Assembly (NCBI RefSeq): GCF_014645735.1
Contig: NZ_BMMH01000001.1
Coordinates: 248,001 to 312,000, forward strand
DNA length: 64,000 bases
Reading direction: 5' to 3'
Origin: Nocardia jinanensis
Lineage (GTDB): Bacteria; Actinomycetota; Actinomycetes; Mycobacteriales; Mycobacteriaceae
The first letter of the stretch is position 1; the number at the start of each line of letters is the position of its first letter. Made by a program: the position numbers and the translations under genes. Under the pieces are notes generated by a model, which was not told the origin of the DNA, made no database searches, and worked only from the letters and a program-made list of their open reading frames with translations. Positions 17,864 to 26,380 of the stretch are shown piece after piece.

Positions 17864-19195
17864 TCACCATCCCAGCAGTGAGCCGGCGTCGTCGAGACGC
17901 GGGAGATCCATGATCCGCGCCCACGCATCCCGCGCACGGTCCGGATCCGAGATCGCGGCGGCGAACTTCTCGAAATGCACCTCCCGGGACAGAACGCGCG
18001 GCGGGTGGCCGGTGGGGTTCTCGACCAGAGACTCGAGGACCCGGCCGTCCACTTCGACACGAACCCGCGCCGGGGAAGATACCGGCCAGCGCTCTTCCAG
18101 CTGCGGATCCACATGAACCTCGACCCGCCGGGCGAGTGCGGCGATATCCGGTCGGAAACGGAATGCCTCGGGGCCGCTCGTCCCGGTGGCCAGGGCCGCC
18201 GCGACCGCGTACGAAATAGAGAATCGGCAGGACAGGTCGTTCGGCACCTCCTCGATATCGACCTTGCGTACCGCTGCCACGGTGTCGATCCGCACGCTCG
18301 TGATCGCATCCGGGGCGAGGGGTTCCGACTCGAGGAGGTCGAGCGCGGCGTCGATCGCGGTATGTGTCAGCGCGCAGGCACTGTGCACTTTGAAGTAACC
18401 CGCGTCGATCGCCAATTTCTCGTACCTCAACTCGTCGGCCAGCGCGGTTTCGTCCAGACCCTCGCCGAGCAGTTCACCGAGTGAGAAGCCGAAGGACGCG
18501 AAGGAACCGGTGAAACCCGCGCGCGCCAGATCGCTGGACCGCACACCGACCGCGGCCGCGTGCCCCATATAAGCATTGCGCGCGGTCGCACCGTCGTAAC
18601 AGGCCTGCCAAGTGGAAGCCAGCGGCAGAGTCGAGGCGATCGCGGTAGCCGCTCGGATATCCGTACCGCGCACCATCGAGACCGCCAGCGCCGCACCGAG
18701 AGCACCCACATGGCCGTGCGGGTGCGCACCAGGACGGAGCCGGACAGCGCGGAACAATCGGGCGCTGAGTTCGTAACCGGCGATCACCGCACGTAAGAGT
18801 TCGGTCCCGGACGCATGCACCTCCTCCGCGACGGCGATCGCGGCAGGAACGAGCTGCATACCGGGATGACCCGTCGGTCGCATCCCCTCGTCGAGCTCGA
18901 GGAAGCTTCCGGCCGTCGCGTTGAGGAAGGCCGCGTGGTGGGCCGGAGCTCGCCCGCCGCCCCATACGGTCGATCGATGGAATGGATTCCGCTCCGTACC
19001 GCCGGTGACGAGACCGCCTTTCGTATCGGCTGCTACGAGCGCCGACATCGGCTCGGTCCGGTGGCCGGCCACCGAAACCGCGAAACAGTCGGCGATGATC
19101 CGCAAGGCTTTCTCGATCGATTCGGGCGGGACCCGATCCAGCTCGAGCGCACTCACCGTCTCGCATGCGCGTCCGAGCACATCCGCGGTGGTCAT
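17864..19195 (-). CDS. MmgE/PrpD family protein
   Basis: A 443-residue protein of the MmgE/PrpD fold (all-helical N-terminal domain plus an alpha/beta domain). AGYELSARLFRAVRLRPGAHPHGHVGALGAA, split by a Gly/Pro loop, and GHAAAVGVRSSDLARAGFTG are conserved blocks, and KVHSACALTHTAIDAAL is the usual catalytic-region histidine segment. The family contains 2-methylcitrate dehydratase, cis-aconitate decarboxylase and iminodisuccinate epimerase, all acting on polycarboxylates. The ATG overlaps the symporter stop by 4 bases. With the TcuA-like flavoprotein next door, a di- or tricarboxylate substrate is the best inference. Confidence 0.9.
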   Translation of the reverse strand: MTTADVLGRACETVSALELDRVPPESIEKALRIIADCFAVSVAGHRTEPMSALVAADTKGGLVTGGTERNPFHRSTVWGGGRAPAHHAAFLNATAGSFLELDEGMRPTGHPGMQLVPAAIAVAEEVHASGTELLRAVIAGYELSARLFRAVRLRPGAHPHGHVGALGAALAVSMVRGTDIRAATAIASTLPLASTWQACYDGATARNAYMGHAAAVGVRSSDLARAGFTGSFASFGFSLGELLGEGLDETALADELRYEKLAIDAGYFKVHSACALTHTAIDAALDLLESEPLAPDAITSVRIDTVAAVRKVDIEEVPNDLSCRFSISYAVAAALATGTSGPEAFRFRPDIAALARRVEVHVDPQLEERWPVSSPARVRVEVDGRVLESLVENPTGHPPRVLSREVHFEKFAAAISDPDRARDAWARIMDLPRLDDAGSLLGW

Positions 19196-20532
19196 CGCTC
19201 GATCTCCGTGCCCCGGGTCTCGCCGAGGAACGCGACGGCCACAGCGCTCACAGCGGTCACCATGATCAAGTAGATACCCACCGCGACCATGCCGAACGCC
19301 TGGTAGAGCGCGGCGGCGACGAAGGGGGCGATCGCAGCACCGAACAGCGAGCCGACCTGATTCGTCGCAGTCATACCGGAGTACCGGACAGCCGTGGGGA
19401 AGAGCTCGGCGAAATACACGCCGATCGGCGCGTAACTCATACCGACCAGAACGGAGAAGAGCGATAAACCCGCTGCGAACAGGACCGGATCTCCCGTCTG
19501 CACCAGCAGAAGCATGGGAACGCTCGTCACCAGTGCACCGATCAGGCCGATGAGCAACGCCGGCCGGCGGCCCCATACGTCCGCGATCCACGCCGACACC
19601 ATGATCCCGGCCGAGTAGAAGCACGCCGCCACCAGGATCGCTGTCAGCGCCGCGGTCTTACTGATCTCGAGGTCGCTGGTCGCGTGCGAGAGCAGGTACA
19701 CGAAGGCAATGTAGAACGTCGTGCTGACGGCGATATACGCAACGGAGGCCAGAACCGTCTTGCGGGTGTGGCGGCGGAAGACTTCGAGGATCGGCAGCTG
19801 ACCGTCGGACTCCGTCTGTGCGGCTTGCCGGGCGGCCGCGAACACCGGAGACTCGCGGACTTTCAAACGCATCACCAGGCCCACCACGATCAGGAGGAGG
19901 CTTCCGATGAACGGGATCCGCCAGCCCCAGTCGAGATAGGCCTCACTCGGAATTGTGGTGGTGACGAGGAGCAGGACGGCCGTGGACAGGATGAGTCCGG
20001 CGGTGACGCCCTGCTGCGGCCAGCTGGCAAGACGTGCGCGCGAGGTCGGTGGCGCGAACTCGGTCGCCATCAGTACCGCACCGCCCCACTCGCCACCGAC
20101 CGCGGCTCCCTGGACGAAACGCAGAAGTACCAGTGCGATCGGCGCCAGTGCGCCGATCGACTCGTAAGTGGGAAGAAGACCTACCAGGCAGGTGCTCACG
20201 CCCATCAGCAGCAGCGACGCGACCAGAGTTGCCTTACGGCCGACCCGGTCGCCGAAGTGCGCGAAGATGAGGCCGCCGACCGGCCGGGCGACGAAGGCCA
20301 CGGTGAGAGTGGCGAACGAGGCGAGCGCTCCGCCGGCGGGCCCGAGGCCGGGGAAGAATTTCTGCGGAAACACCAGAGTGGCGGCGCTGGCATACAGGTA
20401 GAAGTCGAACCACTCGATGGTGGTGCCGATGAACGCGGCCCGTGCCACCTTGGACGCTTCCCGCATCGTGGGGGGCGCCGCCGCTGTCGTCGGCAACGTG
20501 CCCGTGCCCCGAGGTGGGTCTTCGTTGATCAT
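19192..20532 (-). CDS. MHS family metabolite:H+ symporter
   Basis: A 446-residue MFS protein of the metabolite:H+ symporter branch (ShiA, ProP, citrate and tricarballylate carriers). FIGTTIEWFDFYLYASAA opens helix 1, ARPVGGLIFAHFGDRVGRK is motif A, and VQGAAVGGEWGGAVLMATE is the branch's helix-4 signature. About 12 helices. The ATG at 20532 has GGAG 9 bases upstream. It is the first gene of the minus-strand operon and should import the substrate that the hydrolases and the divergent flavoprotein consume. Confidence 0.93.
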   Translation of the reverse strand: MINEDPPRGTGTLPTTAAAPPTMREASKVARAAFIGTTIEWFDFYLYASAATLVFPQKFFPGLGPAGGALASFATLTVAFVARPVGGLIFAHFGDRVGRKATLVASLLLMGVSTCLVGLLPTYESIGALAPIALVLLRFVQGAAVGGEWGGAVLMATEFAPPTSRARLASWPQQGVTAGLILSTAVLLLVTTTIPSEAYLDWGWRIPFIGSLLLIVVGLVMRLKVRESPVFAAARQAAQTESDGQLPILEVFRRHTRKTVLASVAYIAVSTTFYIAFVYLLSHATSDLEISKTAALTAILVAACFYSAGIMVSAWIADVWGRRPALLIGLIGALVTSVPMLLLVQTGDPVLFAAGLSLFSVLVGMSYAPIGVYFAELFPTAVRYSGMTATNQVGSLFGAAIAPFVAAALYQAFGMVAVGIYLIMVTAVSAVAVAFLGETRGTEIER

Positions 20533-20683
20533 GTGGTGCTCTCCTTCGAATGTGACTGTGGCCCGACGGCTCGCGCCGCTGCGCGTTCGCCCCCGGCAGC
20601 ACCGGGCCGGCCCGCAGTAGAGCGGACCGGCCGAGTGCTGTCGGAGCGAGGTGTCGTAGCTCACAGCGCATACGGTATTCTGA

Positions 20684-20734
20684 TGTATACAAGCTGTCAA
20701 CATGTACACACAATTTGTACACAGTGGTATACAT
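20684..20734. promoter_or_regulatory. four TGTAYACA repeats in the divergent catabolic promoter
   Basis: Within the 356-base gap 20533-20888 there are four related 8-mers: TGTATACA (20684), TGTACACA (20703), TGTACACA (20716) and GGTATACA (20726). Each is near-palindromic, the pattern expected for operators of FadR-subfamily GntR proteins. They sit between the symporter operon and the TcuA-like gene, so one regulator could control both. The surrounding segment is unusually AT-rich. The rest of the gap shows only the ribosome sites of the two flanking genes. Confidence 0.7.
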
Positions 20735-20888
20735 TGAGGCGGTCGCCATGGTTGTGATCCGGTCCACTTCGCTCGCCGGAGCCGATCGATCGCGAGGACC
20801 CACGGAGCGAGGAGGGCGCTCACCGGGTTCCCGGGCGAACAACCGGCGCGATTCGCCGGAGATACCGAGGTAGAAGGGATTGCGAATA

Positions 20889-22364
20889 ATGAACGAGAAA
20901 CGTGTGATCGTGGTCGGGGCCGGGAACGCCGCCCTCTGCGCGGCACTGTCGGCTCGTGAGAACGGGGCGGAAGTTCTGGTTCTCGAGCGCGCGGAACGCA
21001 CGCTGCGTGGCGGCAACACCGCTTTCACGGCCGGGGCGATGCGAGTGGCATACAACGGCGTGGACGACCTGCGCCGGCTGATGCCCGACCTGACCGACGC
21101 GGAGATCGCCATCACCGACTTCGGTTCGTATTCCACCGGAGATTTCCTCGACGATCTGGCGCGGGTGACCGAGTATCGGACCGATCCCGAGCTGTCGAGC
21201 ACTCTGGTGGAGAACAGCTACCCGACTCTGCTCTGGATGCGGGAGAAGGGCGTGCGGTTCATCCCGATCTACGGACGCCAGGCATTCAAGGTCGACGGGC
21301 GGTTCAAGTTCTGGGGCGGGCTGACCGTCGAGGTCAACGGTGGCGGCCCCGGCCTGGTCGACTACCTCGCCAAGAGCGCGGAACGCGAAGGCATCGAAAT
21401 CGAGTACGACTCCCACGTCACCGCTCTGCTGACCGACGATACGGGCGTGACCGGAGTGGTGGTCAAGCACAACGGGCACACTCGCGAGGAACGAGCGGAT
21501 TCCGTCGTTCTCGCATCGGGCGGGTTCCAGGCCAACGCCGAATGGCGAACCCGCTACCTCGGCCGGTCATGGGACCTGGCGAAGGTCCGCGGCACGATGT
21601 ACAACACCGGCGACGGCCACCGCATGGCGCTGGATATCGGCGCAAGCCCGACCGGCAACTGGTCGGGCTGCCACGCCGTGGGCTGGGAACGCAACGCACC
21701 GGAATTCGGCGATCTGACCGTGGGCGACAACTTCCAGAAGCACAGCTACCCCTTCGGCATCATGGTCAACGCCCACGGTCGCCGATTCCTGGACGAAGGC
21801 GCAGACTTCCGGAACTACACCTACGCCAAGTACGGTCGGCGGATTCTCGAGCAGCCGGGGCAGATGGCGTGGCAGATCTTCGACCAGAAGGTGACCCACC
21901 TGCTGCGGGACGAGTACCGGATCCGCCAGGTCACCAAGGTCACCGCGCCGACGCTGGAGGCCCTCGCGACGAAGCTCGAAGGTGTCGACCCGCAAGGCTT
22001 CCTCGACGAGGTCCGAGCCTACAACGCGGCAGTCGACACGAACACGCGTTTCGATCCCAACGTCAAGGACGGCCGCGGGACGAGCGGCCTCTCCGTCGGT
22101 AAGACGAACTGGGCCAACACGCTGGATGAGGGCCCGTTCGAGGCGTACCAGGTGACATGCGGAATCACATTCACATTCGGCGGTCTGCGCATCAACACCG
22201 ACGCGCAGGTCATCGACAGCAACCAGGTCCCGATTCCGGGATTGTTCGCGGCCGGCGAGATCGTCGGCGGGATCTTCTACTTCAACTACCCGGGCGGATC
22301 GGGACTCACCAACGGATCGGTTTTCGGGCGTATCGCCGGACAGCAGGCCGCGGCGGCCCGGTAG
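20889..22364 (+). CDS. TcuA-like FAD-dependent dehydrogenase (fumarate reductase/succinate dehydrogenase flavoprotein fold)
   Basis: A 491-residue flavoprotein. The FAD site is VVGAGNAALCAALSARENGA (residues 7-26), with an Ala in place of the third Gly, followed by RGGNTAFTAGAMR. The C-terminal end has TFGGLRINTDAQV and GLFAAGEIVGGIFYFNYPGG. Its length and these blocks are closest to tricarballylate dehydrogenase TcuA, which oxidises a tricarboxylate to cis-aconitate; other relatives act on fumarate or 3-ketosteroids. No TcuB-type electron-transfer partner is nearby. GAAGGGA lies 8 bases before the ATG. It is divergent from the symporter operon and shares its operator region. Confidence 0.85.
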   Translation: MNEKRVIVVGAGNAALCAALSARENGAEVLVLERAERTLRGGNTAFTAGAMRVAYNGVDDLRRLMPDLTDAEIAITDFGSYSTGDFLDDLARVTEYRTDPELSSTLVENSYPTLLWMREKGVRFIPIYGRQAFKVDGRFKFWGGLTVEVNGGGPGLVDYLAKSAEREGIEIEYDSHVTALLTDDTGVTGVVVKHNGHTREERADSVVLASGGFQANAEWRTRYLGRSWDLAKVRGTMYNTGDGHRMALDIGASPTGNWSGCHAVGWERNAPEFGDLTVGDNFQKHSYPFGIMVNAHGRRFLDEGADFRNYTYAKYGRRILEQPGQMAWQIFDQKVTHLLRDEYRIRQVTKVTAPTLEALATKLEGVDPQGFLDEVRAYNAAVDTNTRFDPNVKDGRGTSGLSVGKTNWANTLDEGPFEAYQVTCGITFTFGGLRINTDAQVIDSNQVPIPGLFAAGEIVGGIFYFNYPGGSGLTNGSVFGRIAGQQAAAAR

Positions 22365-22475
22365 AACCTCACAGATCCTGAGGCGTGGGCGATACCACAG
22401 GGCCGGTTGAAGTCGTGTGTACCGGGAACGCCCCTCCCTGTTGACGCGCTCGATGCGCAGGGCAGAGGAGTTGTC

Positions 22476-23684
22476 ATGACCGGTACCCCCGATCTGCACG
22501 AGCACGCCGGATCGGCACCCCGATACACAGATGCCGCGGCTGTGCGGATGCGCAGGCGGCTGGAGCGTCTTCTCGGGATAGCCGCTACCGAGGGCAACGC
22601 GCTGGTCGCACTTCGCAACGGTGACGAGATCTTCCCGGCGATGCTCGCCGCCGTCGCCGCGGCCGAGCACACCGTCGACATGATGACGTTCGTGTATTGG
22701 CAGGGCCATATCGCGCGCCGGTTCGCCCGTGCGCTCGCCGAACGCGCCGCGGCCGGTGTGCGGGTGCGTCTGCTGCTGGACGGTTTCGGCAGCCGTTCGA
22801 TAGAGAAGGACCTGCTGACCCTGATGGAGCGGGCGGGCGTGCAGATCGCTTGGTTTCGTAAACCCCGGTACCTGTCGCCGCTCGAGCAGAACCACCGCTG
22901 CCACCGCAAGGTGCTGGTGGTCGACGAACAGACCGCGTTCACCGGCGGCGTGGGCATCGCCGAGGAGTGGTGCGGTGACGCGCGCGACGAGCACGAATGG
23001 CGCGATACCCATGTACGGATCGAAGGACCGTCGGTGGACGGGATCGCGGCCGCCTTCGCCCAGAACTGGGCCGAATGCCACGACGAGCTCTTCGACGACC
23101 GCGACCGCTTCACCGCACAGGAGCCTGCCGGTTCGGCGATCGTCCAGGTGGTTCGCGGATCGGCCGGTCTCGGCTGGCAGGATATGCAGACCCTGCTGCG
23201 GGTGGTCATCGAATCGGCCGAGCAGCGGCTGCGGTTGGCCACGGCCTACTTCTCACCGGACGCGTATTTCGTCGAACTGCTCTGCGCCGCCGCGCGGCGC
23301 GGCGTGGAGGTGGAGATCCTGCTGCCCGGCCCGCACACCGATAAACGCGTCTGCCAGCTGGCCGGTCAGCATTTCTACGGCGACCTGCTCGCCTGCGGCG
23401 TGCGAATTCTGCAGTACCAACCGACGATGATGCACGCCAAGGTCATCACGGTGGACGGGATCGCGGCCCTGGTCGGTTCGACGAATTTCAACCGCCGATC
23501 CCTGGAACACGACGAGGAGATCATGCTCGTCGTCCTCGACGAGGAGTTCACCGCAACCCTCGATGAGCACTTCGACGCCGACAAGTCGGTCAGTGAACTC
23601 ATCGAAGAAAAACGCTGGCAACGGCGTTCGCTCTGGCAGCGCACCCGTGAGGCCGTGGTCCGGCCGATCCGCCGATACCTGTGA
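22476..23684 (+). CDS. phospholipase D-like protein, cardiolipin-synthase type
   Basis: A 402-residue enzyme with two HKD catalytic motifs: HRKVLVVDEQTAFTGG in the first half and HAKVITVDGIAALVGSTNFN in the second. Two such sites combine to form the phosphohistidine active site. It lacks the N-terminal membrane helices of classical cardiolipin synthases, so it may associate peripherally or act on other phosphodiesters. TAYFSPDAYFVELLCAAARRGVEVEIL is the typical linker strand. The ATG at 22476 with GAGGAG upstream is preferred over in-frame codons further up. It is probably monocistronic. Confidence 0.9.
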   Translation: MTGTPDLHEHAGSAPRYTDAAAVRMRRRLERLLGIAATEGNALVALRNGDEIFPAMLAAVAAAEHTVDMMTFVYWQGHIARRFARALAERAAAGVRVRLLLDGFGSRSIEKDLLTLMERAGVQIAWFRKPRYLSPLEQNHRCHRKVLVVDEQTAFTGGVGIAEEWCGDARDEHEWRDTHVRIEGPSVDGIAAAFAQNWAECHDELFDDRDRFTAQEPAGSAIVQVVRGSAGLGWQDMQTLLRVVIESAEQRLRLATAYFSPDAYFVELLCAAARRGVEVEILLPGPHTDKRVCQLAGQHFYGDLLACGVRILQYQPTMMHAKVITVDGIAALVGSTNFNRRSLEHDEEIMLVVLDEEFTATLDEHFDADKSVSELIEEKRWQRRSLWQRTREAVVRPIRRYL

Positions 23685-23731
23685 CGTCTATTTACAAGAC
23701 CCACGGCCGGGCACAGTCCTAGGTTCGAGTT

Positions 23732-24184
23732 ATGGACCGAAAGGAGTTGAGGTCAGTGACCGATCACCTCGCCACCGCGGCAACCGATATCAGCGCCTCA
23801 CCGGAGCGGGTATGGACGGTACTCACCGACCCCGCGCAGATCCGCCTGTTCATGTTCGGGGCCGAGGTACACACCGACTGGCGAGTCGGCAGCGCGATCG
23901 TCTGGCGGGGCGAGTACGAAGGTAGACCCTACGAGGACCGGGGCACGATCCTCGCGGCCGACCCCGGCCGCCTGCTGAAGTTGACCCACTTCAGCCCGCT
24001 GAGCGGCCTACCGGACGTACCGGAGAACTACCACACACTCAGCTACGAGCTGATCGGGAAGGAGACGGAGACACGTCTGTCACTGACCCAGGACAACAAC
24101 TCGAGCGAGGAGGCCGCCGAGCACGCGCGCGGTATGTGGGAAGCCCATGTCGCCGGTATCAAGAAGGCCGCGGAACAGAGTTGA
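23732..24184 (+). CDS. SRPBCC (AHSA1-like) domain protein
   Basis: A 150-residue START/SRPBCC-fold protein. DISASPERVWTVLTDPAQIRLFMFG opens the helix-grip fold, GSAIVWRGEY forms the central strands, and SYELIGKETETRLSLTQDNN the last strands, with a long C-terminal helix. The fold binds hydrophobic ligands in a deep pocket, and members range from stress-related ligand binders to Hsp90 activators. No regulator is adjacent. The ATG at 23732 is used; the in-frame GTG at 23756 cannot be excluded. Confidence 0.85.
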   Translation: MDRKELRSVTDHLATAATDISASPERVWTVLTDPAQIRLFMFGAEVHTDWRVGSAIVWRGEYEGRPYEDRGTILAADPGRLLKLTHFSPLSGLPDVPENYHTLSYELIGKETETRLSLTQDNNSSEEAAEHARGMWEAHVAGIKKAAEQS

Positions 24185-24362
24185 CGCCGCCGTGCGCCGA
24201 GACGCGTAAGGCCATGAGAGACAACAACCTCCGGCTCGTATCCACCGCCGGTGCGGATATCCGGACCGCGGACCCGCGACGCGTCGCGCAGTCGCCGGCA
24301 CTCGGCGGATCACGGCGGCCGTCGCGGCGAGCCGACGGCGTGTTAGTGTCCGTTCTGTACAC

Positions 24363-24521
24363 GTTCTCAGGGCGGGGCGGAATTCCCCACCGGCGGTTAT
24401 GGCATCCGGATCGATCCGGGTGCACGAGCCCGCGAGCGCCACTACATCCTCGGATGTGGTGGGTCGAGCAGATTCCGGTGTGATCCCGGAGCCGACGGTG
24501 ACAGTCCGGATGAAAGAGAAC
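24363..24521 (+). promoter_or_regulatory. FMN riboswitch (RFN element)
   Basis: The closing stem is GTTCTC (24363-24368) with GAGAAC (24516-24521). Between them are the conserved RFN blocks in order: AGGGCGGGG, GAATTCCCCACCGGCGGT, AGCCCGCGAGCG, GCAGATTCCGGTG, GAGCCGACGGTGACAGTCCGGATGAAAG. The downstream hairpin CCCGC-gt-GCGGG (24536-24547) has no T-run, so control may be translational or via rho. It precedes the lumazine synthase gene by about 80 bases and should lower its expression when FMN is plentiful. Confidence 0.95.
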
Positions 24522-24580
24522 GCGGCATCGGAGAGCCCGCGTGCGGGTCGCTCCCGTTCGCGTTGCTATGCCCTGGGTGA

Positions 24581-25048
<468 letters not shown>

Positions 25049-25170
25049 CCCAGGGCCCTACGGGTTTCGACTCCCGCGGCCGACGGCGCAGCAAGACCCG
25101 GGCCGCCGCCGGCCGCGGTGCCCCGCACCACGCTCCCACACCCTTCAACCAACCTGAAGGAGCTGCTAGG

Positions 25171-25187
25171 CTTCAGGCTACCTGAAG
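25171..25187. promoter_or_regulatory. CTTCAGG-CTA-CCTGAAG operator-like palindrome
   Basis: A perfect 7-base inverted repeat with a 3-base centre lies 18 bases before the ATG of the next gene. A further CCTGAAG half-site occurs at 25153-25159. The spacing and position suggest repression of the membrane protein gene by an unlinked regulator. Confidence 0.55.
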
Positions 25188-25205
25188 GTCGAGAGGGAGC
25201 TTTTC

Positions 25206-25655
25206 ATGCATCATCTGCTGCTGTCGGTCCACGTTCTGGCAGCCATCGTTTTCATCGGCGGATCGGCGGTCGCCACCAGCCTGTTCCCCCGGTACGCGCC
25301 ACTGGCCGAAACTGCCGCCGACACGGCCCCCGAACGCCATCCCGCTGTCGCCGTGGTATTGCATCGGATCACCGGCACCTACGCCCGGCTGGGCCTGGCG
25401 GTTCCGGCCGTCGGTATCGCTCTCGCCGTGCTCCAGGGACGTATGGGGGAAATCTGGATCACCCTGGCGATCGTCCTCACCGCCTGCGCCGCCGCGGTCA
25501 TCATCACCACCATCCATCCCATGCAGCGACAAGCCCTCGAAGCACCCGACGACGGGCGGCGGTTGCGGACCCTTGGCATGCTCGCCGGCGGCTACAACAC
25601 ACTGTGGCTGATCGTCGTAGTGCTCATGATCGTCCGGCCCGGCACCGCCGCCTGA
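25206..25655 (+). CDS. four-helix membrane protein (DUF2269/CopD-like)
   Basis: A 149-residue polytopic protein with four hydrophobic segments (about residues 2-22, 57-78, 85-105, 125-143). Histidines near membrane edges (HHLLLSVHVLAAIVFIGG, VVLHRITG and IHPM) resemble small heme- or metal-binding membrane proteins related to CopD and DUF2269. Function unknown. GAGGGAG lies just before the ATG. The palindrome at 25171-25187 suggests specific regulation. The following rhodanese gene on the same strand is 67 bases away. Confidence 0.78.
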   Translation: MHHLLLSVHVLAAIVFIGGSAVATSLFPRYAPLAETAADTAPERHPAVAVVLHRITGTYARLGLAVPAVGIALAVLQGRMGEIWITLAIVLTACAAAVIITTIHPMQRQALEAPDDGRRLRTLGMLAGGYNTLWLIVVVLMIVRPGTAA

Positions 25656-25722
25656 CACCTGCGGCCTCCGCGCGCACGGCCGGACCCGGAGTCGTGCCCC
25701 GACGAAGTAAGGATCGACTCCC

Positions 25723-26061
25723 ATGAGTATCCGCCACTATCTGTATCGCGCGCCCTCGCTTTCCGCACAGGAGGCGATCGATGCCGTCCGCGACGGCGCG
25801 CTGATCGTGGATGTGCGCAGGCAGTTCGAGTGGAATCGCACCCATATTCCGGGCGCGGTCCATCTCCCCCTCGAACAGCTGCCGACAGGGTGCGAGGAAC
25901 TCCCGGACGACCGGCTCCTGATCACTTTCTGTACCGGCGGCCTGCGGTCCTACGGCGCCGCCAATCTGCTCATCGAGTACGGATTCGACGCGAAGAACAT
26001 GTCCGGGGGGCTGGTCGACTGGCGGGCCGCCGGCGGAGAGCTGGAACCGGACCGGCGGTAA
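25723..26061 (+). CDS. single-domain rhodanese
   Basis: A 112-residue sulfurtransferase domain. LIVDVRRQFEWNRTHIPGAV is the usual CH2A block and the active-site loop is CTGGLR (Cys70 to Arg75), with the length of thiosulfate-type rhodaneses. It should carry a persulfide on Cys70 in the cytoplasm. It has no fused partner domain. It follows the small membrane protein on the same strand and may be co-transcribed with it. Confidence 0.92.
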   Translation: MSIRHYLYRAPSLSAQEAIDAVRDGALIVDVRRQFEWNRTHIPGAVHLPLEQLPTGCEELPDDRLLITFCTGGLRSYGAANLLIEYGFDAKNMSGGLVDWRAAGGELEPDRR

Positions 26062-26380
26062 GGCCACTCCCCGGGCGGGCCGCACGGGCGGCCGCGGCAT
26101 TCGCAATGGTCAGCAATCCGGCGGCCACCTGTTCGTACCGCGTAAGGGCTATATCCAGCGATATCAGTTCCAGCGGCTAGTCGTGTGAACCGGAATTATT
26201 CACCATTTCCACCGCGCGATCCTGCCAACATTCCGCAACTTTTCCGAGTACACAATCTTTGTCAACGGCGGTTAAGTTCTCGTTGTTCGTCTCCCCTCGC
26301 GGCCGGGTAAGTGATCGAATGTTCTGCAACGAGGGAGAATGGAATATCGTTTGGGCCCCCGGGCCCAGGAGGTTGTCGCC
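26062..26380. other. AT-enriched intergenic region
   Basis: About 320 bases upstream of the 26381 gene. Positions 26145-26345 are clearly richer in A and T than the surrounding DNA (for example ATATCCAGCGATATCAG and GGAATTATTCACC). An AGGAGG ribosome site near 26367 serves the next gene. No ORF, RNA or repeat family is recognised. Foreign DNA or a strong promoter region are both possible. Confidence 0.5.
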
